Shown here: one piece after another, positions 1 through 7,670 of the stretch
Layout of the letters: each line of letters begins with the position of its first letter
Numbering within the stretch: position 1 is the first letter of the stretch
NCBI GenBank assembly: GCA_003024985.2
Contig: PXIH01S0011314.1
Reading direction: 5' to 3' (one strand)
From: Euperipatoides rowelli
Lineage: Eukaryota > Onychophora > Udeonychophora > Euonychophora > Peripatopsidae
Length of the DNA: 10,943 bases
Notes under the pieces: model-generated
Databases searched by the model: none
What the model was told of the DNA's origin: nothing
The model's input: only the letters and a program-made list of their open reading frames with translations
Made by a program: the position numbers and the translations under genes

Positions 1-126
1 GACCAAGAAGGCAATCTAGAATGTCGAGACCAAGACCGAGATCAAGAATAAGAATCTCGAGACCAGTACAAGACCACATATTTGTGGTCTCAAGCAGTCT
101 CGAGATCAAGACCTGGTCTCGAGACC
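1..126. repeat. Degenerate 12-bp GAGACCAAGACC-type minisatellite with palindromes
   Basis: Variants of a GAGACCAAGACC / GAGATCAAGACC unit recur at about 26-46, 59-75 and 102-113, with a leading fragment at 1-9. TCTCGAGA occurs at 55-62, 98-105 and 117-124; the last lies in a perfect 12-bp palindrome GGTCTCGAGACC (115-126). AGACCACA (71-78) and TGTGGTCT (83-90) form an 8-bp stem with a 4-nt loop. The array is decayed and probably begins before the window. No coding potential is seen. Confidence 0.7.
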
Positions 127-878
127 TAACATCTCTGTGTGTTTGTAAACTTGTTTGCAGCTTAAAATTTCATCGCTAAATCTGTCAAAATTCAAGAAAA
201 CATTTTTTTTTTTTTAAATAAATAAGTTTCCCAATCAGGAAACAACTTAAGTTATCAAACATGTTATACAGAAGGGAAAATAAAAACACATGTTGTATAA
301 TACATTTCAATTTTTCACAGGGAAAAGCTCCAACTTTGGACTTTTTAATAAAGTAAACAAAAAAACAAAAATACAGCGAATCGAACTCTCTCCATAAATC
401 TCAATATAAAGATTCTTAAACCTAGCAAGACCGCCCGCGGACATGGCTCGTGTTGTTTTGCTTATACATATGTTGTCATGTTGTGAATGTTCGACATTTT
501 GTAAACAAACCTAAGTTTATAAAGAAAAACTTGAATGTAAATAAATTCATAACTTACAGTATTTATTAGAAATCGAATTTACATAAAATTTAATATGCAA
601 AACTGTATTTATCTAATAAACTTTATTATAACCTCAAATTAAATCTAGATCAAGCCATATAATTAATTGTTGAATCAGCTTTTGATCGGCTGTTTTTGGT
701 CTGCATGACAATTCAGACTATATCCTACGGTATTCGTGTTGTTATAATCATTATCGTTGGCTTTTTTTTTTTTTTGCATTTAAACTTAAGCTAAGAGTTA
801 AAAAAAAGAATAAAATTTGAATGATCTGTTAATATTATTGCTAAAGGGTATTTTATTTTTACCGTAAGCTATTGTAGG
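127..878. other. Non-genic A+T-rich stretch
   Basis: No open frame of note, RNA gene or repeat unit is seen. It contains a T13 run (203-215), a T14 run (762-775), A-rich tracts around 355-372, and one short GC-rich patch near 429-450 (GACCGCCCGCGGACATGG). Confidence 0.6.
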
Positions 879-950
879 CAGGGCCGTCTTATCCATTAGG
901 CACTATAGGCACTGTGCCTAGGGCCTACAAATATTTTAGGGCCTACAAAA
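879..950 (+). mobile_element. Putative hAT-type transposon terminus (solo end)
   Basis: Sequence from 879 begins CAGGGCCGTCTTA and is followed by GGCACTATAGGCACTGTGCC and two copies of AGGGCCTACAAA (909-950 region). CAGGGCCG-type termini with a GTGCCTAGGGCC subterminal block are familiar in non-autonomous hAT elements of animals. If this is an outward-facing left end, the 8-bp target duplication would be ATTGTAGG (871-878). No matching inverted terminus (TAAGACGGCCCTG) and no second ATTGTAGG was found in the window, so the element is probably truncated. The family assignment is by recall of the terminal motif only. Confidence 0.45.
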
Positions 951-1211
951 ATAATGCAAAATTAAAGNAATGCACGTGAAGCATGATAGGTTCAATCAAG
1001 GCCAAAGTTCTATAACATTTCATTAATTTCACTTTTGATTTAAAGAATTGACCTGAATTTGACATTTTAAGTCTGGATTGATTAATCATAAATTAGACTA
1101 ACTTATATGTTCAACAAGGATATTTGCTAATTAGAATTTGGTTTGCCACAACAAGCTTGTCTTTAAACATGATTTATTGGCATAACTGCAGAATTAGCCA
1201 TCACCTGAGAA
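951..1211. other. Non-genic stretch, possibly interior of the preceding element
   Basis: A+T-rich, no gene or repeat recognised. It may be the internal part of the hAT-like element starting at 879, but nothing in it proves that. Confidence 0.4.
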
Positions 1212-1344
1212 TGTATTATTTAAACTAGGACCCCCTTCCCACCTACTGACCTGTTCATTCCTAAGAATCCTATGGAAAAAGTTGTCCGCATGCTTTCAAC
1301 TAGATGGCGCTAGTTACCCAGGATCTTGTATGCATTAAAACTTA
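1212..1344 (+). repeat. Left arm of imperfect inverted repeat
   Basis: This arm matches the reverse complement of about 1708-1828. Shared blocks in order are a TTTAAA(C/T) word, AGGACCCCCTTCCCA (perfect), TGACCTGTTCA (perfect), a CTATG word, TGGCGC and TACCCAGGAT, with substitutions and small indels between them. Its GC-richer blocks stand out from the surroundings. It could be the arm of a foldback or MITE-like element, or one of two oppositely oriented copies of a longer repeat. Confidence 0.75.
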
Positions 1345-1707
1345 TGCAAAATCCTAATCAAAATAACATTTTAAATGCAAATGGTCCCTAATTAGTTTAT
1401 GTTTAATAACCTATTTTTTTATTATTATTTATTTGAATTAAACCATGGGGTTTATACAAATTATATAAATCATTTGTGAAAGGAATGTATGTGAAAAATA
1501 CATATTAAATAATTTTAAACAATAAATATGTCTAATAAATAAAACATATTTGTCTATATCTTTCCATTTAAACTCAACTTCCCAATTAAATGATTTGCTA
1601 TTTAAATGCTTTTAAACCTAGGTGAATTTTTAATAATTTAAATTTCAGTTACAGTATAGTTGAANGACAAGGGATCTGGAAGAGCATTTTTATAATTACA
1701 ATAACTG
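1345..1707. other. A+T-rich spacer between inverted-repeat arms
   Basis: About 360 bp with no gene, RNA or internal repeat that I can recognise; N at 1665. If the arms belong to one element, this is its interior. Confidence 0.5.
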
Positions 1708-1828
1708 TTAAAACATGACAACAAATCCTGGGTATGTGGCGCCACCAAGTGGTGTAGAAGCGGTCATAGAAAATGCTCATTGAACAGGTCATATAGATGG
1801 GAAGGGGGTCCTGATTTAAACAATGCCA
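1708..1828 (-). repeat. Right arm of imperfect inverted repeat
   Basis: Reverse-complement counterpart of 1212-1344; see that entry for the shared blocks. The minus strand is open here for about 60 codons, but it simply reads through the repeat and shows no protein-family motif, so I do not call it a gene. Its outer edge touches the tandem duplication that starts near 1824. Confidence 0.75.
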
Positions 1829-2190
1829 CATTATTTATTCGTTTATGAGATTAATAGACATTTTAAAAACAGATAGCCTAAATAAAAATAATAATAAAAG
1901 GGTAATCAACATTTGGAACTTATAAATCGGCTAACCCTACATCATAATCATAGAGTTTGGGCATACGCTATTAATTAATTACGTTGTCTGAGTTAGAGGT
2001 TCAGTTTAAGATATTGCCACACTATTTATTCATTTTTGAGATTAATAGACATTTTAAAATAAAATAAAAAAATAATCGACTAATTGACATTTTAAATTTT
2101 TAAATCGGCTAACCGTTCATCATTATTATAGGGTATGGGCATAGGCTAGTACTTAATTACGTTGTCTGAGTTAAAGTTCAGTTTTTGGTT
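1824..2190 (+). repeat. Two-copy direct tandem repeat, unit 191/178 bp
   Basis: Unit 1 starts at TGCCACATTATTTATT (1824) and unit 2 at TGCCACACTATTTATT (2015). Shared landmarks are GAGATTAATAGACATTTTAA (1847 and 2038, offset 191), AAATCGGCTAACC (1924 and 2102, offset 178) and ATTACGTTGTCTGAGTTA (offset 178). The change of offset shows a 13-bp net deletion in the A+T-rich middle of unit 2. A weaker echo, CAGTCTGAGTTAGGGT, at 2221 may be the start of a third decayed unit. Confidence 0.85.
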
Positions 2191-2250
2191 TGACATTAAA
2201 ACTGTAAAAGATTAGTTGTTCAGTCTGAGTTAGGGTCCAAGTTTAGTCTT

Positions 2251-2300
2251 AAGGTTAGAACTCTAAACAACTAATAAAAAATAAGGTTAGAACTGTAAAT
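2251..2300 (+). repeat. Short direct repeat AAGGTTAGAACT
   Basis: AAGGTTAGAACT occurs at 2251 and 2283, each followed by a TAAA-containing word, an offset of 32 bp. It is probably replication-slippage debris next to the larger tandem repeat. Confidence 0.6.
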
Positions 2301-3117
2301 NAACACTTAGATTTAAATACCCCCAAAAACAACAAACAACCACGCTGTAAATTCAATTGTAGCGTGATAATGCTCTCTATGAAAAAAAAAAGGTTTCCTA
2401 TATAAACCACAGCATCTGAATATAGTCAGGTGATATAATAATTCTTTAATTACAAAAAAAAAAATGGAAATAAATGTTTCCTTATTTTTAAAATTAAGTT
2501 TATACTATTATTTTCTCTATAATTCTACTAATTCTAACTTGTATATTCTGTGTATATTATATTTATTCCAGTTTTCCCGTTCTTTTATTTTATATACATA
2601 TTTCTCTATTTAAAATCATACATTGCCATTACATACTTAATATATAATTAAAATGGAATCATTTAATATTTGTAAATTGTTTACCACTTGTCTAAATGAA
2701 CATATTGTTCGTCGACAGGTATTGTATGCATTTGGTCGTGTAACCTAGGCAGTTAGGTTAAATGACTGGTTGATATGAGGCTACATTTTTGTAGAGTATG
2801 GGTCTCTTAGTAATCGCTAAGAGGTCTATACTTTGTAAACATAAACTCACATCATCTGCATGATCAAAATGAGTGAGGGTTAATTCTGTAGTTTTACCGA
2901 TTTATTTTCTTTGCAAAGTGAGAAAAGCTGATTTGTACGCTTGTGTTTGTTTATTATTAGATATTTATTTCCAGCATTGTTTTTTTAATGTAAACAATAA
3001 TTTTTTTTATTTTTTAAATTTTTTTTTAAAAAAATATATGATACATAATACTAAATAAAAAATTTGTAAAAGTATTATTTGAAAGTAATAAATTTCTAAT
3101 TGATTTTATTAATCTAG
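2301..3117. other. Non-genic A+T-rich stretch
   Basis: No gene recognised. It includes poly-A runs near 2382 and 2452, T-rich tracts around 2980-3030, and a perfect small hairpin CTCTTAG-TAATCG-CTAAGAG (2804-2823). A 22-codon open segment from ATG 2653 ends at a possible splice donor CAG|GTATTG (2718/2719), but no partner exon could be established, so it is not annotated as coding. Confidence 0.55.
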
Positions 3118-3144
3118 TTTTTTTTTTTTTTAAAAAAAAAAAAA
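3118..3144. repeat. T14/A13 homopolymer foldback
   Basis: Fourteen T (3118-3131) are followed immediately by thirteen A (3132-3144): a perfect self-complementary junction without loop. Head-to-head poly-A tails of two retroposed fragments, or slippage, could create this. Such runs are also prone to assembly error. Confidence 0.85.
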
Positions 3145-3243
3145 GATCGTGGCAGAAACAAAAAAGCGCATGGCATTCCGCGATGCTATAAAGCTATGCA
3201 GGAAATGCTAAGAGTTAACTTTCAACTGCTAATAATAAAAACA

Positions 3244-3292
3244 ATAGTAATAGTACCATAGTAGTAGCAGTAGTAGTAGTAATCATCATCAT
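3244..3292. repeat. (TAG)n / (ATC)n compound microsatellite
   Basis: Imperfect TAG/TAA triplets run from 3244 to about 3281 and switch to (ATC)n at 3282-3292. A simple low-complexity tract with no evidence of coding. Confidence 0.85.
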
Positions 3293-3650
3293 ACATACAA
3301 TGGTTCCAACTCATATTTTTTCTTTCATCCTACGAATTATGATGGGACATTATCCTTATAACCTAATGTAAAAAAAAAATTAGCCTTGTTTATTTTGACA
3401 TGAAAGAACATCAAATTAATCTGATAAACTTCATTTGTTTTTTAATAATAAATACTGTATATTATTCATTACCATACATTGATGATTTAGTACGATAATG
3501 AATTGGGCAGTGACCAAAGGTCAGCGATTATTGCCCAACCTGGAAATGTGTACTTTGGCAATATTGTATTTGTGATACACAAATTACTTAGACTAGCATG
3601 ACTTTTAAGTCAGTCATCGTAAAATATTTCTTATCTTCATGTTCTAAAAT
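3293..3650. other. Non-genic stretch with nested inverted repeat
   Basis: No gene seen. TTGGGCA (3503-3509) and TGCCCAA (3532-3538) enclose TGACC-AAA-GGTCA (3511-3523), a nested stem. The inner pair is an everted arrangement of nuclear-receptor-type half-sites, but nothing else suggests a regulatory role. Confidence 0.5.
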
Positions 3651-3990
3651 ATATGGGGAACAGAAAAATTAACAAAGATAAAGTTGGCCGTCTATTTAAA
3701 ATGAGATTTTAATAGAACGCATAACTTCTAAATTGATCACTCCAAGAGATTTCTTCTTCCCGTCATGCTTTGCAAATGTATGAAAATCAGAAAAATGAAA
3801 AAATATCAAAAGATAAGGTTGATTTCAACTTATATGTGATTATGCAAGTGAATTTTATAGGGAGGGTGACTTCTAAGTTGATCACACTTAAGACATTTCT
3901 TCTTCTCTTCATGCTTTGCAAATCAACGAGGAACAGAAAGAAGGAAAAATGGCCAAAACCAAAATTGACTGTCCATCTGTGTTGGAAGAA
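3651..3990 (+). repeat. Tandem array, about 2.5 diverged units of 127-146 bp
   Basis: Landmarks repeat in order: a GGAACAGAAA-type word (CAGAAA at 3661, 3788 and 3934), ACTTCTAA(A/G)TTGATCAC (3724 and 3869), TTTCTTCTTC then TCATGCTTTGCAAAT (3764 and 3910). Unit lengths are about 127 and 146 bp. Both strands are open for 70-80 codons across units B and C, but the frames read the same repeat, have no family motif and are not in phase with the 127/146-bp unit change, so I regard them as chance. Confidence 0.8.
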
Positions 3991-4383
3991 ATTATTTTCA
4001 CCCCACATTTAAATATGAGGAAAAAATAATTAAAATGGCCTCCCGGACACCTCATCCCAAAGTTATATATGTCTGCCTCGGAAATTTAAAACACTTGTGT
4101 TGAGTACCATTCAAAATACTATATATTGAAAACATACTTGCGATTTATCAAACACATGTTCTAAATCTAACGTTATTATAAATTTGTTTATTTGAAAACA
4201 CTTTGTAATACATTTCATTTACAAACTCTTTCAGAACAAAGGATTTATGATTTCATAGTTCTATGCAACGTAATATATTCTATTAGTAATTGTCCACACT
4301 TTCTGTTAATATAAATACAAAAAAAAAAAACCTTACTTAATTTTATGATCAAATTAATTTTAAATATTTCATTCATCAACTAA
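3991..4383. other. Non-genic A+T-rich stretch
   Basis: Nothing recognisable beyond an A-run near 4318-4330 and a short CTAA repeat near 4380-4388. Confidence 0.5.
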
Positions 4384-4575
4384 CTAACTATATTCATAAT
4401 AAGATCTGAAAAGATTTACAATATAACACATCACCATTAAGGACTGGGCTAACATCAAAGAACCTAGCATTAAAAAGAAAAGTGAAAGATAGAAACCTTT
4501 GGCGATCCATGAGCATGAAGCCGTAAACACAGTCTCACGAACACACCAATGATGATATGATAAACATGATGACAG
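4384..4575 (-). CDS. Candidate terminal exon, possible one-pass membrane segment; unrecognised
   Basis: On the minus strand a frame is open for 63 codons, from just after a TAG at 4576-4578 to a stop at 4384-4386. There is no ATG at its start. A splice acceptor ATAACAGTAG ending at 4576 would put an exon exactly in frame. The product begins LSSCLSYHHW, has three further Cys/Trp-rich positions, then a hydrophobic run starting GFYLSLFFLMLGS and ending near MVMCYIV (about residues 27-50), which would suit one transmembrane helix, and ends RSYYEYS. The island is less A+T-rich than its flanks. Against a gene: the other two minus frames are also fairly open here (about 35 and 46 codons), so low stop density may be compositional, and I recognise no family. 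No polyadenylation signal or partner exon could be tied to it. Confidence 0.2.
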   Translation of the reverse strand: MSSCLSYHHWCVRETVFTASCSWIAKGFYLSLFFLMLGSLMLAQSLMVMCYIVNLFRSYYEYS

Positions 4576-5275
4576 CTACTGTTATATATAAGATATATTG
4601 ATATGAAAGCAAAGTGATACTTTTCTTACATTAAATATTTATTGATCCAAAATGTATTAATTATGGTAAACATCAACTAACATAATAGTAAATAGCCTAC
4701 AATAGGCGACATATTTCTAGNGATTATACCCCCATCATCAGGAATTCACAAAATATTTCTGAAAATGAAATGCGTATTAACAAATAATTAGCAAATTATT
4801 AAAGAAAATTATATTTTTTAACCGTAACATATAAATTTAGAGTTACCGTAAATTAAGTTAAAATTAAGCCATAGAAAGATGTCTCGTATTGTATTTACTA
4901 TTACTTTAGTTGGTACTTACCATAATTAATACATCTTAGATCAATATATATTTAATGTAAGAAAAGTGTGATTTTGCCTTAAGATACAATATATAGCCTA
5001 CGGTATTTATTTATATATTTTTTGTTCGTATTTTAAACTGGCTATACAAAATACTGTAAAAGGTTCCAAGTCTGTTACAGTGTGGTAATAAATTTTATTG
5101 GTGCCTGGTGTGATAGTAGGCCTATCACAGTGCTTTCTAATCTTAAATCCATTTTTTCTGAATAACGTGATTAAGAGGTTTTTTTTTTACATTTGTACAC
5201 AGAAGTTAGTTTTGTTAGACATATTTTTAGGTTTTATTGACTGTACAAGTAATTGCGTTAAATATGGCTTATTTT
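4576..5275. other. Non-genic A+T-rich stretch
   Basis: No gene, RNA or repeat unit recognised. TAGCCTAC words occur near 4694 and 4994. A plus-strand frame open across 5098-5325 begins at a non-ATG codon and runs into the ribozyme-like motif; it has no family signature and is not annotated. Confidence 0.5.
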
Positions 5276-5335
5276 TTCTGCTTCTGATGAAGGCAAAAGC
5301 CAGAAACCATTATCGAGTGGTATAATAAGGTGATT
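5276..5335 (+). ncRNA. Hammerhead-ribozyme-like core, probably degenerate
   Basis: The two invariant boxes of a hammerhead appear in order: CTGATGA (5284-5290), a short hairpin GGC-AAAA-GCC (5292-5301) in the place of stem II, and GAAA (5303-5306). Next, ACCAT (5306-5310) pairs with GTGGT (5317-5321) around a 6-nt loop as stem III, closing on the required A15.1-U16.1 pair, and the following A (5322) makes a permitted GUA cleavage triplet. Weak points: the first stem II pair is A/A instead of G/C, and stem I between 5' TTTCTGCTT and 3' TAATAAGG pairs poorly. Type I hammerheads with short stem III are known in the ends of Penelope-like elements and other small retroelements; this may be a relic of such an end. 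Chance is not excluded. Confidence 0.35.
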
Positions 5336-6535
5336 ATATCAGAGCTCCTAGGCGTGGCTACTGGTATTAATTTACATTGTACAGTATGTAGGAATATTAA
5401 TATACTGATGCATAGATGTCTAGGCATTTATGCAAATTTATTTAAATATTTTACTGTACATTATAGAATTTTTCACNTTTACTTCTGAATAAGATTAATA
5501 AAATGATCACTAAATCCATCAAAGTGCAGCAGGTTTTTAAAAACTAACAGATTAATAGGATTAAAAATGTTAAGAATCAGTGATAAAATGGATCAGATTG
5601 TCAACTGTTTATATTCAGTATTTAGAAAATAGAATTAGTTTGATTTCAGTTAATTTTATTTATTAAATTGTATTTTTATATTCTGTATTCCTTTTTTTAA
5701 AAATCAAAGTTCTTATTCGTAATGAACAGTTATTTTGAACTTAATTAAAACATTGTTATTTTTTTTTTTAAATATTATTTCTTTCTCAAAAGATTAATTT
5801 TATAAGGATTAGAAGTTCTTGCTGCTTTTAACTAGTTCTGGCTGCTACTTTATTTCTGCATGTGCCAACTGTGTATTGAAATCTGAATGAAAGCATAATA
5901 AGGTGATTTGACTTTATAAAATCTTTGCCGAGGAAGTTGAACATGTTGTAGCACTTTGTTCTGTTGAGAGTTGAACAATCATTTCAGATTTCATAATAGT
6001 TTCACGCTTTTATTTTAAAGTATATTATAAATGCCATTTTCATCTTTGTCACTTTGGTTTTATTTGGAAAAAAAAAAGGTCAGATTCCGTTATCTGCCCA
6101 CCAACATAATTAACGTTAGGAGTCGCACGACAATTAAAATGTAGTAGCATCATGTGAAATTAATATTTTTCTTGCCGATTTTAGTATATTTTCTTTACAG
6201 TCCTAACCTTACCGTAACCCTGAAGCCTATGATAATCTAGAGGTGAAATAATCTTTTGCTGAGCGCCGATCTAGATAATTTCAACTTACTACCGTCAGCC
6301 ATAATGATTCTCTTAGCTTGCTTTGAAAGCTAGAAAGAGAAAAAAATCTTGCAATTAGGAAATGGAGAATTACATCATTTGTTTCATAGTATTTCAAAGA
6401 TTAACGTCTTTAATCAAGAGAGTTGAACTAACAATGTTGCAATAAAGTTCAAAATTAGAAACATTGCATTATGGGTAATTCCAAAAGTCAACCGTTTTCT
6501 TTTTTTTGCGTGATCTAATTTTTTTTTTAAACATA
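5336..6535. other. Non-genic A+T-rich stretch
   Basis: No gene recognised. A copy of AATAAGGTGATT lies at 5897-5908, matching the sequence after the ribozyme-like motif (5324-5335); an inverted copy is at 7246-7257. T- and A-runs occur near 5692, 5759 and 6069. Confidence 0.5.
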
Positions 6536-6553
6536 GATCAAACATGTTTGATC
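6536..6553. repeat. Perfect 18-bp palindrome
   Basis: GATCAAACATGTTTGATC reads identically on both strands, and the half-site is repeated once more as ATCAAACATATTTGA immediately downstream. It could be a binding site or chance; no gene nearby supports a role. Confidence 0.7.
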
Positions 6554-7484
6554 AAACATATTTGAATAATTCTCTTTGCCTAGTAATTGGAAACACAGTA
6601 AAATTGTATTATGGATAAATGGTATTAATACGCAGTAGGCAATTTCTGTTTTAGCATTGCCTAAACCTTACTCAATTATTGTGATATATCAAGGATTTAA
6701 ATTTAAAAATTGTTTATTTATACGGACTTTATTGTTTAATACCAAATAATAAACCAATGTAATGTGTATGAATGTTTATATTTGTTATTTGAATTATTTG
6801 TAATGTATCGGATTTACTTGATTGTGTGGGGGTTATCTGGGTTTTGTTTCCGTGTTGTGTACTTTCTTAACACAATCGGGTCAATTATGACATTGTAAAC
6901 AATGTGAGAAACACTTGACTTTCTTACATATGCAAATCAATACACATTATTTAATTTGCATATATGTGTGTATTCTCTACAATAAAAGTATGTTTGTTGC
7001 CTTAATTGCTCGGAGTGGCATTTGCCACTTCCGACAAATAATTATTTATATTTTAATTTTACGTGGTCGGCTGGCAAGTCCAAAGCAGTTTGATTCTTGG
7101 GNTTTTATTTTAATTTTATTCACTCTTATGTTAGCTGTTTGTGTCTTTGAGTGACTCACTGGCTAGCTGTAGTTTCCTGATTTTGTAATTTTAAAGCATT
7201 TATTTAATTAGTCAAGCTGAGTTCCAGTAATATTTATTAATTACAAATCACCTTATTTAACATTTCAGCAGTACATTATTATTCACCTTTGTTTTATTAT
7301 TAACAGTATACAATAAATTAAAAAAAAATGTCCTCTATTTATTAGTGTAAGTTATGCCAAGGTTCATGTCATATGTAAAATGTGTGAAATTTATGTTGTT
7401 TTTTTTTAAAAATATAATTATTATTGTATTCAATAAGTAAAGACTTAATAAATATTTTAATAATAGTTTAATTTAAAATTCAAA
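6554..7484. other. Non-genic A+T-rich stretch
   Basis: No gene recognised. A bulged hairpin pairs CGGAGTGGC (7011-7019) with GCCACTTCCG (7024-7033). The plus-strand open frame across 6915-7154 starts at a non-ATG codon, contains an N and shows no family signature. Confidence 0.5.
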
Positions 7485-7510
7485 CTTTTTTTTCTTCTCT
7501 ATATTTCCAG

Positions 7511-7670
7511 ATCATTTTTGATGCTGATCCGTTACAGGTAAATTGAATTAAATTTTTATTGGTTGTCTATAAATAATTTACCTGACCACCTTCCCCCTTC
7601 CTCCCCTCTTTAATTTTTCTNACAGACTAATATTGTAAATTCAAAAATAGCCTATTTAGAAATTTTTTGA
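7511..7670 (+). CDS. Candidate 27-nt microexon plus short terminal exon; unrecognised gene
   Basis: A long pyrimidine tract (7485-7507) ending TTTCCAG (7504-7510) is followed by 27 nt and then a good donor CAG|GTAAAT at 7537/7538. Read from its first base the exon encodes IIFDADPLQ and is a whole number of codons. The next 88 nt look like a compact intron (separate entry) ending at an ACAG acceptor (7622-7625). The exon after it continues in the same frame as TNIVNSKIAYLEIF and stops at TGA 7668-7670. The splice signals are the evidence; the peptide is too short for a family call, and no upstream coding exon was established. Microexons of 27 nt are known in animal neural and muscle genes, but that is only an analogy. 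Chance occurrence in A+T-rich intronic DNA is the main alternative. Confidence 0.25.
7538..7625 (+). other. Candidate 88-nt spliceosomal intron
   Basis: Donor GTAAAT at 7538, a CTGAC branch-point-like word with its A at 7585 (about 40 nt before the acceptor), a 23-nt all-pyrimidine tract at 7589-7611 and an acceptor ...TTTCTNACAG ending at 7625 occur in the right order and spacing. The N at 7621 lies inside the acceptor. The alternative reading, that the pyrimidine tract is a minus-strand retroelement polypurine tract, is discussed among rejected items. Confidence 0.35.

Noticed and set aside
375-392. tRNA-like TTCGATTC box on the minus strand
   Set aside because: No A box, acceptor stem or cloverleaf could be formed around it.
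1649-1831. Minus-strand open frame
   Set aside because: It lies over the right inverted-repeat arm, contains an N and has no protein motif.
2653-2718. 22-codon first-exon candidate (ATG ... CAG|GTATTG) that would splice in phase to the 7511 microexon
   Set aside because: Such short open stretches are common, the donor is ordinary, the gap to 7511 is nearly 5 kb and no peptide family is recognisable.
2873-3058. Plus-strand open frame rich in Phe and Asn
   Set aside because: It begins at a non-ATG codon and is driven by poly-T sequence.
3770-4012. Overlapping open frames on both strands (70-80 codons)
   Set aside because: They read through the 127-146-bp tandem array. The unit length change breaks the frame between units and no motif is present.
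5098-5325. 75-codon hydrophobic plus-strand frame
   Set aside because: It has a non-ATG start, its hydrophobicity is explained by T-rich codons, and it overlaps the hammerhead-like motif.
6915-7154. 79-codon plus-strand frame
   Set aside because: It has a non-ATG start, an N within the frame and a hairpin inside, and no family signature.
7589-7611. All-pyrimidine tract read on the minus strand as a retroelement polypurine tract before a 3' LTR starting TGGTCAGG
   Set aside because: It lies over 500 bp beyond the integrase tail, and no repeated LTR sequence or matching 5' LTR was found. The splice-acceptor reading fits the neighbouring signals better.
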